From NCBI RefSeq assembly GCF_021401125.1, contig NZ_JACBFQ010000002.1, positions 372,001 to 436,000 on the forward strand: 64,000 bases of DNA. Reading direction: 5' to 3'. Shown one piece after another: positions 36,905-46,164 of the stretch. Source of the DNA: Xanthobacter sp. NM-59 (GTDB taxonomy: Bacteria > Pseudomonadota > Alphaproteobacteria > Rhizobiales > Xanthobacteraceae). The notes beneath the pieces were generated by a model. The model was not told the DNA's origin and did no database searches. It worked only from the letters and a program-made list of their open reading frames with translations. The first letter of the stretch is position 1; every line of letters starts with the position of its first letter. Both the position numbers and the translations under genes were made by a program.

Positions 36905-37659
36905 ACCATGGCGGGCAAGGCCTCCTTTCTGGTCTACTCGCCCGAATGTCGGCCCTGCGCTTGCCAATATCGTGGCCAGCAAGGCCGCCTATGAGGCAGT
37001 GGTGCGCAGCATGAAGGACCTCGCCGGCCGCAAGATGGGTGTCACCCGATCCCAGTCGCTCACCTGGCTTCTGGGTGTCGCCATCACCGAGGCCGCAGGC
37101 CTTGAGGGCAAGGTGGAGTGCCGGCCCCCGGGCGATTGCACCACCATGCTCGGCGCGGTGAAGGCGGGCTCGGCGGAATGATTGCATCGCCTATTTTTCT
37201 ATACTCAGGGCTACCGAGAGCGAGGGCCGGGGCGCGCCCATTTTTCGCCTCTTATGATGACGATGACTGGAATTCCGCCTTCAAGGGCGCCCTGCCCGGC
37301 ATTGGCGTCGATGTGTTGAAGGAGAACCTGAACGCCAAGCGGGCCGAGTTGCAGATGCTGGTGGATGGCCTAGTGAAGGGCACCGACTTCATCAAGCACG
37401 TCTCCCTGGAAGAGATCGCCGAGCTGACGAAGGCGGACTTCCAGCCCTCGACACCGCTTCCGGCCTTGGTGAGCGCCGCCAAAAAGTTCAAGGCGACCTG
37501 AAACTTCGACAATCTCTACACACCCAAGGCCTATGCCGACCTTATCAGCGTGATGGGCGCGACGGACGCATGTATTCCACCGCTGAGCCCGCCGCCAAGG
37601 CCAAGTTCGAGGACATCGTGGACAATTCCTTCGCGCTCAAGGCACGCGGAAAAGCATGA
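36905..37659 (+). pseudogene. Decayed NitT/TauT-type ABC substrate-binding protein gene
   Basis: Pieces of an NMT1/SsuA-like protein appear in successive frames: MKDLAGRKMGVTRSQSLTW (about 37008), a stop at 37179, then VDGLVKGTDFIKHVSLEEIAELTKADF (about 37360-37445), a stop at 37499, and finally DGRMYSTAEPAAKAKFEDIV to a natural TGA at 37657. At least three breaks and a deleted middle make it non-functional. Such proteins bind sulfonates, nitrate, pyrimidines or aromatic acids. Confidence 0.8.
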
Positions 37660-37667
37660 GGCCAGCC

Positions 37668-37975
37668 ATGATCCGGATCGAAGCGGCCAGCAAAACCCAT
37701 AGCTCCAAGGCCACACGGCCATCGGCAATGTCTCCCTTACTATTGAGCAGGGTGAATTCGTCTGCATGGTGGGCCCGGGCGCGTGCGGCAAGAACACCCT
37801 GCTCAAGATGATTGTGGGCTTCCAGACGGTCTTGACCAGCGAGATCACCGTGGATGGCGCCATTGTGCGCCCACAAGGTATCGAAGCACCTCAGCCAACT
37901 GTTCCAGAGGGACACCGTGCTGCCCGGCACACGGTGGAGCGGAATGTGGGCCTCGGCCTGCGCCTTGCCGGGTGA
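37668..37975 (+). pseudogene. Decayed ABC transporter ATPase gene (SsuB/TauB type)
   Basis: The start MIRIEAASKT is followed, after a frameshift, by IGNVSLTIEQGEFVCMVGPG and CGKNTLLKMIVGFQT, a Walker A region in which GPSGCGKTT has become GPGACGKNT. VERNVGLGLRLAG follows the Q-loop region and then a stop. The signature and Walker B are lost. Confidence 0.8.
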
Positions 37976-37989
37976 CGGCGGCGCGCATC

Positions 37990-38464
37990 ACCATGGAGCC
38001 CCTCAGCACCATGGTGTTCGGCCTGGGCCTGCTGGCGAAGGTCGCCACGGCCTGTGTTCGTGCTCTTCTTCATAAGCCTATTCAATACATTGAATAACCC
38101 ATCGCCGAGGGAGCGACACCCTCTGCAATTCTGCCAATCCCTGGGCGCCTCGCCGCGGCAGATCTTGTAGAAGGTGCGGGTGCCGACCGCGCTCGCCTGG
38201 ACCTTCGCGGCCCTGCCCAATGCCATCTCCTTCTCGCTGGCGGCGATGGTCATCGCCGGGTTCGTCGGCACCACCACGGGCACGGGCTACCTGATCGTCT
38301 TCGCCCTCTCCAAGCTGAACGCCAACGAAATGCTCGCCGCCATCACGGTGCTGGCGTTCGCGGGCATCGCCCTCGTCGCGCTGGCCGAGCGAGTGTACCG
38401 CCGGCTGCTGCGCTGGCCCCCGCAATTCAACAAACGCTGCTGCATCGGGAGAGGGCCGCCATGA
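37990..38464 (+). pseudogene. Decayed ABC transporter permease gene (SsuC type)
   Basis: After several frame breaks the permease EAA-like loop is readable (SLGASPRQIL, stop, KVRVPTALAWTFAALPNAI), followed by SLAAMVIAGFVGTTTGTGYLIVFALSKL and the last helix. It is the third component of the same broken importer. Confidence 0.8.
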
Positions 38465-39087
38465 GCGACACCAAAACAGAAGCCATCGACTGCTTTTTCT
38501 GCACGAACTCCGACTGGGCCTATTTCGGCAATCCGCCCGTGAAAGCCATGGGCGAGCGCTACGGCCCTCCCGTTGATGATTACCCGGTCGATATCGGCTC
38601 GGTCTATGCCCGCACCGGGGGCATCAAGCTGCCGTTGCGATCGAAGGAGCGGCGCCACTATCGCTTCCTGGGGATGCGCCGCTTCCGCGGCATTCTCAGC
38701 AGGCCCATCAACCCTCCAGGCCAAAGACATGAGGCCGTCGGCGGAGATCCCGGCGTGCTTCGCCATCGCCGCCATCCAGCTCAGCCTTGATGGGGAGCCC
38801 GTCATCCACGTCATCATGACGGCGTTGTGGGTGGAAGGGCGCGATATCGAGAACACCGCCCCCCTCATCGCCACCGCCGCAGCCCTGGGGATGGATGGAG
38901 ACGCGATCCTGGAAAATACGACAAGAATAGGGACAACACCGTGTCGCACGGTGTGTTCTGCGCACCATCCTACTTCTTTCGCGATGAAGGTTTCCGGGGC
39001 CAGGAGCGGCTCGACATGCTGGACGCCACCATCGCCCTGGCATTGAACAAGCCCGCCATTCTCCCCACCCTGAAGGTCGCATCATGA
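38461..39087 (+). pseudogene. Decayed 2-hydroxychromene-2-carboxylate isomerase-like (DsbA-fold) gene
   Basis: The start MSDTKTEAIDCFFCTNSDWAYFGNPPVKAM matches the thioredoxin-like kappa-GST/HCCA isomerase fold. After about 50 residues the frame breaks; later pieces include EGRDIENTAPLIATAAALGMDGDAIL and, in another frame, VSHGVFCAPSYFFRDEGFRGQERLDML, the usual C-terminus. Related enzymes act in aromatic-compound breakdown. Confidence 0.75.
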
Positions 39088-39470
39088 TCCGCCGCACCGC
39101 CCCCGGCCCACGCCTTTCGGCCGCTACCGTCCATGGTGGGGCTCGTCCACCTGTCGGGCCAGGTGCCGGATGGTCGGTCCAACCCGGTGGAGGACCAGGG
39201 CACGGCAGGTTCTGGCGAGGATCGACGCCATCCAGGCTGAGGCCGGCACCGACAAAAGCCGGATCCTGACTGCCACCGTCTGGCTGCCGGCCATCGCCGA
39301 TTTGGCGGCCTTCAACACGGTGCGGGATGCCTGGGTGCCGGCGGATGAGGCGCCGGCGAGGGCCGGCCTGGAAATCTGCCTCGCCGACCCCGCCATCAAG
39401 GTGAAGATCGGCTGCATCGCGGCCCTGCCCCGACGCCTGCGCGCGGGCCGCCCGAAGACCGCTCCCGCCT
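39084..39470 (+). pseudogene. Decayed RidA/YjgF-family gene
   Basis: The frame IRRTAPGPRLSAATVHGG shifts to LVHLSGQVPDG, then to QVLARIDAIQAEAGTDKSRILTATVWL and VRDAWVPADEAPARAGLEICLADPAIKVKIGCIA. These are the standard RidA segments, including the AR at the active site, split over frames. Confidence 0.75.
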
Positions 39471-39579
39471 CCGGGAGCGGTGATGACCACGCTTTGCCCC
39501 ACACAGGGCGCGGGAGACGGTGCTGCGCCCTCCCGCTCATTTGGAGACACATGGTGCGCCCTTGGGAGCGACCCTGCAC

Positions 39580-40122
39580 ATGACCGCCGACGCGCCCCTC
39601 GACACGCGCCTGAGCCCGATGGATCCGCGCGCAGCAGGAGCAGCCTCCATCGCCTTTCATGGCCTGGTGCGCCTTCCGCACATCACGCCGAGGGCCTTCC
39701 TGCCCATGCGCGCCATGCCGGAAATCACCCTGGTGGCGGGACGGGGCATAGAAGGCGACCGCGACACGATCGGCCGCGAGGAAGCCTTCTATTCCGACCC
39801 AGCCGAGTACGGCCGCCGGACCAGCCTGCTCGAGATCGAGACGCTGGAAGCGCTGCAGCGCGACGCCGGCATCATCCCGGGCTCCAAGGAGCACCGGCGC
39901 AATGTGAGGGTGGAGGGCGTGCTGCTCAACCATCTGGTGGGCCGCCGCTGCCTGCTCGGGGAAACATGGCCGGAGGCGACCCGCCTTTCCATTCCCTGCC
40001 GCCATATCGAAGAGATGACCGGCAAGGCGATTTTCGACCCGCCCATCAATCGCGTGGACGTCAATTGCCACATTCTGGAAGGAGGCGTGGTGCGCATGGG
40101 CGATGTGGTGAGGAGTCTCTGA
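39580..40122 (+). CDS. MOSC-domain protein
   Basis: This 180-residue protein has the MOSC beta-barrel pattern: GRGIEGDRDTIGRE, NVRVEGVLLNHLVGRRCLLGE and the conserved cysteine in RLSIPCRHIEEMTG. MOSC domains carry or transfer sulfur in molybdenum-cofactor and iron-sulfur enzymes. It is the only gene between 36.9 and 41.0 kb that seems unbroken. It may have served the reductase whose remains follow. A decaying neighbourhood makes expression doubtful. Confidence 0.7.
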   Translation: MTADAPLDTRLSPMDPRAAGAASIAFHGLVRLPHITPRAFLPMRAMPEITLVAGRGIEGDRDTIGREEAFYSDPAEYGRRTSLLEIETLEALQRDAGIIPGSKEHRRNVRVEGVLLNHLVGRRCLLGETWPEATRLSIPCRHIEEMTGKAIFDPPINRVDVNCHILEGGVVRMGDVVRSL

Positions 40123-41031
40123 TGCCGCCCCCGCCGCATTCGCGCCGCCATCACCGCACGCGGCACCGAGTGCGATATGGTGCATCTGGTGCTGCAGGAT
40201 CCGGATCACCGGCCCCTCCCGATTCCACCAGACCGGCGCCCACATCGACCTCTATCTGCACAACGGGATAACGCGCACCTATTGACCCTGAACGATCCCG
40301 TCTTTGGCGACCGCTACGAGATCGCCGTGAAGCGCGAGGCCGCCGAGCGCGGCGGCTTTACGATCACCTGCAGGTGGGGACGAAGTCGGCGTGGGTCTCC
40401 CCGGGGCGCCGCTCCGCTTGGCCCCGCGCCACAGCTCTTCACCGCTGGCGGCATCGGCGTCTCCCCATTCCTCTCCGCCTGCGCGGCCCTGCGGCGGGCG
40501 GCCCGCAGTGATTTTCACCTGCACATCATGGCACGCGGCGCGCCCCCGCTCGGTGCGGCCCTCAACGGGTTGATCTCGGCAGGCCCTGCCACCATGCGCG
40601 ACACCGCCAGCGTGCCGCGCGCCCGACGTAGCGCCACGACGTAGCGCCACGACATGGCGAGGCGACTGGCCGCCCATGACGGGGACGCCGCCTGCCGCGG
40701 ACCCGAGCCGATGCTCGAGGCCTTCGCAAACGCCACTGCGGGCTGGGCCTGCGCGCGGGTACACCTTGGGCGCTTCTGCGCGCCACCGCCGAAAATGCCG
40801 CCCGACGCCCAGCCCAACGCATGGGTGCTGGCGGGGGCCCGCATGCTTGAGGCACTGACCGGGAGCGGCATCGATGTGCCCCATTCCTGCTGCTGCGGCC
40901 TGTGCCGGGTGACGTGGACCGAGGGCGAGCCCATCCACCGTGACCGCGCGCTGAAACCGGCCGAGCGCGAACACACGCGGCCCGCCTACATCCCCCTTTC
41001 CGCCGGCCCGCGCCTGGTGGTAGATCTCTAG
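40123..41031 (+). pseudogene. Decayed phthalate dioxygenase reductase/VanB-like gene
   Basis: Readable pieces are DRYEIAVKREAAERGGFTI (flavin domain), LFTAGGIGVSPFLSACAALR (NAD-binding GGIGxxP motif), DFHLHIMARG and, at the C-terminus, DVPHSCCCGLCRVTW, a degraded plant-type 2Fe-2S site (cysteine spacing disturbed). Frames change at least three times. These proteins pass electrons from NADH to Rieske oxygenases. Confidence 0.75.
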
Positions 41032-41349
41032 CCGCGCTCCACTGTGCCCCACAGATCCAGATGGCGCACAGACTCGACATCCGCCGCACCCTTTGGCGTG
41101 ACCGCATAAGCTTGCGCATGGGGCCGAAAATCACGCGAACCGCGCGGTTATCTCGACAGTATTTTCATTTGCGCGCTGCGATGCCGCACGATTTCACAAC
41201 CGCGACGCGGACATGACATATTATTATTTCACCACACCATCGCTGAAACGGACTGAAACACTGTCATCGGGACAATAGAGTCGTTTGCTAGATCAGCGCC
41301 TTAGGGGGCCGCGTGCCGCGGTCCTGCAAGGAAAGGCGGGGTCAGGGCA
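41032..41349. promoter_or_regulatory. Upstream region of lacI-type gene with two TGAAAC half-sites
   Basis: No gene is seen. An A/T-rich run (GACATATTATTATTTC, about 41214-41230) could hold a -10 element. TGAAAC occurs at 41244-41249 and again at 41254-41259. A related TGGAACACGTTTCA lies upstream of the phospholipase-like gene at 47119. These could be operators of the LacI protein; that is inference. Confidence 0.35.
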
Positions 41350-42399
41350 ATGAACTCGTCGGATGTCACAGTTCGCAATGTGGCGGCGCGCGCGGGATGC
41401 TCCGCCGCCACCGTCAGCAGGGTCATCACTGGCAACGGGCCAGTCAGCGAGGATATGCGCGGCCGCGTGGTGCGGGCGGCTCTGGAACTTGGTTTTCCTA
41501 TTGCCCGGGCGTTTCCGGAAACCCGGCCCATCATCAGCATCCTCATTCCCAGCCTCACCAATCCGGTGTTCGCCGCAGCCGTGGATGGCATCGAGCGCCG
41601 CGCGCGCGCCCATGGGCTCTCCACCATCCTGGGCCAGTCCAAGTACGACCCCGCCCAGGAAGAGGCGGTGGTCGCCGCGCTGATCGGCGAGAGGCCCATC
41701 GGCATGGTGATGACGGTGTGCGACCCCGTCACCAGCGTGGCGCTGCGGCGCGCCAGCAGCGCCGGGCTGCCGGTGGTCACCATCTATAATGAAGGCACGC
41801 CCAAGGGCATCGCCGCCGTCTGCGTGGATAATCGCGGCGCCGTGCATCGCATGACCGATGAGCTGATCGTCATGGGTCACCGGCGCATCGTGTTCGTGGG
41901 CGGCAACTTCTTCTCATCCGACCGCTCAGCCCGTCGCTATGAGGGATATCGCGACGCACTGAACCTTGCGGGGCTCACGCCCCTGCCACCGATCGAGGTG
42001 GATTTCATCGATGCGGCCAAGGATATCGACCTGACCGACGTGGTCGCGACCGTCCGCCCCACCGCCATCATCGCCTCCAACGACCTGTTGGCGGTCACCG
42101 TCATCGGCTCGCTCCGCCGCGCCGGCCTTTCGGTGCCGGAGGATATTTCCGTGGTGGGGTTCGATGGGATCGATTTTGCCCGCCACATCGCGCCGCGCCT
42201 GTCCACCATCATGCAGCCCTCGCAGGCCATGGGGGTGATGGCCGCGGCGCTGCTGCTCGACATGGCCGCCGGCCACAAGCCGCCCCAGCAGCTCCAGCCC
42301 GACGTGGTGATGCTACCGGGGGAGACCATCGCTCCCCCGCGCTCCCATGCCGTTCCCTCCTCCTCCCCCCGCCCGTCAGCCAGAAAGATTTCCCCATGA
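41350..42399 (+). CDS. LacI-family transcriptional regulator
   Basis: The 349-residue protein has the LacI DNA-binding head (TVRNVAARAGCSAATVSRVITGNGPVSEDM, about residues 7-36, in pieces) and a sugar-binding-like effector domain (IISILIPSLTNPVFAAAVDG; VVGFDGIDFARHIAPRLSTI). It sits first in the importer operon and its stop overlaps the next start (ATGA), so it controls its own operon. LacI proteins usually bind sugars but also other small polar ligands. Confidence 0.93.
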   Translation: MNSSDVTVRNVAARAGCSAATVSRVITGNGPVSEDMRGRVVRAALELGFPIARAFPETRPIISILIPSLTNPVFAAAVDGIERRARAHGLSTILGQSKYDPAQEEAVVAALIGERPIGMVMTVCDPVTSVALRRASSAGLPVVTIYNEGTPKGIAAVCVDNRGAVHRMTDELIVMGHRRIVFVGGNFFSSDRSARRYEGYRDALNLAGLTPLPPIEVDFIDAAKDIDLTDVVATVRPTAIIASNDLLAVTVIGSLRRAGLSVPEDISVVGFDGIDFARHIAPRLSTIMQPSQAMGVMAAALLLDMAAGHKPPQQLQPDVVMLPGETIAPPRSHAVPSSSPRPSARKISP

Positions 42400-43409
42400 A
42401 AGCTAAACTCCTAGCCCTCGGCTTTGCCGCCGCCATCGGGCTCATGTCCGCCACCGTGCCCCAGGCGCGCGCGGCCGATGCCATCTGCTACAATTGCCCG
42501 CCGGAATGGGCCAATTGGGGTGAGATGCTGAAGAAGATCCATGCCAAGCTCGGCATCGAGATTCCCGGCGACAACAAGAATTCCGGCCAGGCCGTCGCCC
42601 AGATCATCGCGGAACGGCAGAGCCCGGTGGCCGATATCGCCTATCTGGGCATCAATGCCGGCATTTCCGCCGCCAAGCAGGATTTGGTGGAGGCCTGGAA
42701 GCCGGCGCGCTTCGCCGAGATCCCCGCCGGCCTGAAGGATCCCGAGGGGCGTTGGTGGGCGGTCCATCAGGGCACGCTCGGCTTCTTCGTGAATGTGGAC
42801 GCGCTGAACGGCGCCCCGGTGCCCGCCTGCTGGGCGGACCTGAAGAAGCCGGAATATCGCGGCCTCGTGGGCTATCTGGACCCCACTTCCGCAGCCGTGG
42901 GCTATGTCTCCGCCGTGGCCATCAACACCGCGCTCGGCGGCAGCTTCGAGAACTTCACGCCGGCGGTGGAGTATCTCAAGGCCCTCTCGGCCAATGATGC
43001 GATCACCACCAAGCAGACTTCTTATGCCCGCGTGGTCTCCGGCGAGATCCCGATCCTGCTGGATTACGACTTCAACGCCTATCGGGCCAAATATACAGAA
43101 AAGGGCAAGTTCGCGTTCGTGCTGCCGTGCGAGGGCTCCGTCTCCTTTCCTTATGTGATGACCCTGGTGAAGGGCGCGCCGCACGCGGAAAACGCGAAGA
43201 AGGTGCTGGATTATCTGCTTTCCGACGAAGGGCAGCTGTTCTGGAGCACCGCGTATCTGCGCCCGGCTCTGCCGGTGGCGATGCCGGAGCAGATCGCCGA
43301 GAAGTTCCTGCCGGCGAGCGAGTATGAGCGCGCCAAGGCCGTGGACTGGGCCGCCGCGCAGGCCGCGCAGGCCGATTTCTCCAAGCGCTACCTCAACGAA
43401 GTGCGCTGA
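42396..43409 (+). CDS. ABC transporter substrate-binding protein (Fe3+/phosphonate/polyamine-type)
   Basis: The 337-residue protein begins with a clear Sec signal (MKAKLLALGFAAAIGLMSAT... cut after ARA) and has the type II binding-protein fold: NSGQAVAQIIAERQSPVADI, HQGTLGFFVNVDAL, YLDPTSAAVGY and FPYVMTLVKGAPHAENAKKVLDYL. Relatives bind iron, 2-aminoethylphosphonate, spermidine or phosphodiester-like ligands. The gene next to the importer is a phosphodiesterase, so a phosphorus-containing ligand is likely. Start codon overlaps the lacI stop. Confidence 0.9.
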   Translation: MKAKLLALGFAAAIGLMSATVPQARAADAICYNCPPEWANWGEMLKKIHAKLGIEIPGDNKNSGQAVAQIIAERQSPVADIAYLGINAGISAAKQDLVEAWKPARFAEIPAGLKDPEGRWWAVHQGTLGFFVNVDALNGAPVPACWADLKKPEYRGLVGYLDPTSAAVGYVSAVAINTALGGSFENFTPAVEYLKALSANDAITTKQTSYARVVSGEIPILLDYDFNAYRAKYTEKGKFAFVLPCEGSVSFPYVMTLVKGAPHAENAKKVLDYLLSDEGQLFWSTAYLRPALPVAMPEQIAEKFLPASEYERAKAVDWAAAQAAQADFSKRYLNEVR

Positions 43410-43482
43410 GCCCCAGGTGCATCCGCCTGCGGGGTGATGAACCACCCCGCAGGCCCCTTCCCCCCAAACGCAGGAGCTATCG

Positions 43483-44295
43483 GTGCGCAGCAGATCCTTC
43501 GATGTCCTGCTCATCCTGCCCGCGGCCATCTTCACTTTGGCCTTCCTCATTCTCCCCCTGGCACGGCTGACCGTGGAGGCCGGCACGGGACCAAGCGGCT
43601 TTGCCGGCTTCTTCGCCATTCTCACCGAGGCGCGCTATCGCAACAGCCTTCTGGTGACCCTGGCGCTGTCCATCGTCACCACCCTCGCCACCCTCGCGCT
43701 TGCCACCATCGCGGCGCAGACCCTGGCCCACCGGAAGTTCCCCGGGCGCGGCCTGCTGCTCTCGCTCATGACCTTTCCGCTGGCCTTTCCCGGCGTGGTG
43801 GTGGGCTTCATGATCATCCTGTTCGGCGGCCGGCTGGGCCTCGTGAACAGTCTCAGCATGGCGGCCTTCGGCACCCGCGCCATCTTCGCTTATTCTTTGT
43901 TCGGCCTGTTCCTGGGCTATGTCTACTTCTCGGTGCCGCGTGTGCTGCTGACGCTGTTAGCTGCGGCCGAAAAGCTCGACCCCTCGCTGGTGGAAGCCGC
44001 CCGGTCCCTGGGCGCGGGGCCGCTCGCCATTCAGCGTGATGTGGTGCTGCCCGCTTTGTTTCCGGCCATGTACACGGGCGGCGCGCTCTGCTTTGCCACC
44101 GCCATGGGCGCCTTCGGCACCGCCTTCACGCTCGCCACATCCATCGATGTGGTGCCCATGCTGATCTACACGGAATTCACCCTGGCCACCAATGCGGGCA
44201 TGGCGGCCTCCATCTCCATCGCGCTCGGCGCCATCACCTGGGCCGCGCTCGCCTTGGCCCGCAGCCGCGCCATGCGCGACACCAAGGGAGGCTGA
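43483..44295 (+). CDS. ABC transporter permease 1
   Basis: The 270-residue protein has six predicted membrane helices and the inner-membrane EAA loop LDPSLVEAARSLGAGPLAIQRDVVLP. It begins at a GTG (43483) with an AGGAG upstream. It pairs with the next gene to form the membrane channel of the importer. Confidence 0.92.
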   Translation: MRSRSFDVLLILPAAIFTLAFLILPLARLTVEAGTGPSGFAGFFAILTEARYRNSLLVTLALSIVTTLATLALATIAAQTLAHRKFPGRGLLLSLMTFPLAFPGVVVGFMIILFGGRLGLVNSLSMAAFGTRAIFAYSLFGLFLGYVYFSVPRVLLTLLAAAEKLDPSLVEAARSLGAGPLAIQRDVVLPALFPAMYTGGALCFATAMGAFGTAFTLATSIDVVPMLIYTEFTLATNAGMAASISIALGAITWAALALARSRAMRDTKGG

Positions 44296-44296
44296 C

Positions 44297-45091
44297 ATGG
44301 GGTTGCGCTGGACCACCCTCGCCGGCTTTGCCATCACCGCCCTCATCGCCCTGTTCCTGGTGGTGCCGGTTCTGCTCTCCGTCTATGCGGGGCTGAGCGT
44401 GAATTATGCGCGCGGCATCTCCGCCGGCTTCACGCTGGATTGGGTGCGCCAGGTCTGGAGTTTGTATTCGGACACGGTGTGGCGCAGCCTGATCGTCGCG
44501 CTCATGACCTTGGCGCTGACGCTGCTGATCGGCGTGCCGGGAGCCTATGCCCTGGTGCGCCGGGGCGGTCGCTTCGCCCGCATCGTCGAGGAACTGGTGA
44601 CGCTGCCGGTGGCCATTCCGGGGCTGGCGCTGGCGCTGGCGCTGATCCTGGCCTATGGCGGCTTCGGTGCCTTCCGCCAATCCACGTTGTTCGTGGTGGT
44701 GGGCCATGTGCTGTTCACCCTGCCGTTCATGATGCGAGCGGTGATCGCCATCCTGGAAACCATAGACTGGCGGACGCTGGATGAGGGCGCGGCGAGCCTC
44801 GGTTCGCCGGCCTGGCTGCGCTTCTTCGATGTGATCCTGCCCAATGTGCGGCCGGGCATCGTGGCCGGCGCGCTCACGGTCGTCACTCTCTCCATCGGCG
44901 AATTCAACCTGACCTGGATGCTGCACACGCCGATGACGAAGACGCTGCCCGTGGGCCTCGCCGATGCCTATGCCTCCATGCGCCTGGAAGTAGCCTCCGC
45001 CTACACGCTGGTCTTCCTTATCATGGTCATTCCGCTGCTCATCGGCCTGCAGCTGGCGGCGGACCTCACCGAGAAAAGGACGAAATCATGA
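44297..45091 (+). CDS. ABC transporter permease 2
   Basis: The 264-residue protein has six helices and the EAA loop TLDEGAASLGSPAWLRFFDVILP. The ATG at 44297 follows AGGGAGG and starts only two bases after the previous stop. The 3' end overlaps the ATPase gene by four bases (ATGA), so the permeases and ATPase are made together. Confidence 0.92.
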   Translation: MGLRWTTLAGFAITALIALFLVVPVLLSVYAGLSVNYARGISAGFTLDWVRQVWSLYSDTVWRSLIVALMTLALTLLIGVPGAYALVRRGGRFARIVEELVTLPVAIPGLALALALILAYGGFGAFRQSTLFVVVGHVLFTLPFMMRAVIAILETIDWRTLDEGAASLGSPAWLRFFDVILPNVRPGIVAGALTVVTLSIGEFNLTWMLHTPMTKTLPVGLADAYASMRLEVASAYTLVFLIMVIPLLIGLQLAADLTEKRTKS

Positions 45092-46161
45092 ATGCCCGCG
45101 CCGAGGCCTTCACCCGCTGCGGGTCGGCCATCACCACCAACGCCCTCACCAAGACCTTCCACGGCCATACCGTGCTTCAGCCGACCCATCTGGAGATCGC
45201 CTCGGGTGAGATCCTGGTTCTGCTCGGCCCCTCCGGCTGCGGCAAGACCACGCTGCTGCGCCTAATCGCCGGGCTGGAGCAGCCCGATGGCCCGAACATG
45301 ATCCGCTTCGATGGCGAGGATGTCAGCGCCCTGCCCATCGAGAAGCGCAATGTGGGCATGGTGTTCCAGTCTTACGCCCTGTTTCCCAACATGACCGTGG
45401 CCGAGAATGTGGGTTATGGGCTGAAGGTAAAGGGCATCCGCCGCAAGCAACGGGAAAGTGAAACCAAGCGCCTTCTTGCTTTGGTGGGGCTTGAGGACTA
45501 TGCCGATCGTCGCATCACCACGGTTAGCGGCGGCCAACGCCAGCGCACCGCGCTCGCGCGCGCGCTCGCTATCAAGCCCCGCGTGCTGCTCCTGGATGAG
45601 CCCCTCGCGGCGCTCGATGCGGTGCTGCGCGAACGGCTGCGGGTGGAAATCGGCCTGCTGCTGCGCGAGTTCGGCATCACCGCCGTCTATGTCACCCACG
45701 ATCAGGCGGAAGCGATGGCCATTGGCGATCGCATCGCCGTGATGCAGCGCGGGCGGATCGAGCAAATCGGCGCGCCAAAAGCCATTTATCATCGCCCTGC
45801 CAATGATTTCGTGGCTGATTTCGTCGGCACCATGAACCGGCTTGAGGGCCGCGTCAGCGACGGCATCCTTGCGGTGGATGCCGAGCACACCCAGGCTCGA
45901 CTGAGGGTCGGCGGCGGCGATCGCTCGGCCGTGGTCTGCTTCCGGCCCGAGGTCGCGCGCCTCACCGCCGGCCCCGGCGCCATTCGCGCCCGGGTGATCG
46001 CGACCACCTTCTTCGGCGCCACCCAGCGGCTGGTGGCCGAGGTGGCCCCTGGCCGCCAGCTGCAGCTGGATCTGGCCTCCAGCCTGCATTTCGCCCCCGG
46101 CCAAATCGTTGCCTTCGACGCCGACCCCCAAGCTATTATCGAATTTGAGAAAGACGCCTGA
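45088..46161 (+). CDS. ABC transporter ATP-binding protein
   Basis: The 357-residue protein has Walker A GPSGCGKTT, signature VSGGQRQRTALARAL and Walker B VLLLDEPLAALD, followed by a C-terminal TOBE domain (about residues 270-350), as in the PotA/FbpC/PhnT group. It energises the importer made by the two permeases. Confidence 0.94.
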   Translation: MNARAEAFTRCGSAITTNALTKTFHGHTVLQPTHLEIASGEILVLLGPSGCGKTTLLRLIAGLEQPDGPNMIRFDGEDVSALPIEKRNVGMVFQSYALFPNMTVAENVGYGLKVKGIRRKQRESETKRLLALVGLEDYADRRITTVSGGQRQRTALARALAIKPRVLLLDEPLAALDAVLRERLRVEIGLLLREFGITAVYVTHDQAEAMAIGDRIAVMQRGRIEQIGAPKAIYHRPANDFVADFVGTMNRLEGRVSDGILAVDAEHTQARLRVGGGDRSAVVCFRPEVARLTAGPGAIRARVIATTFFGATQRLVAEVAPGRQLQLDLASSLHFAPGQIVAFDADPQAIIEFEKDA

Positions 46162-46164
46162 GCT

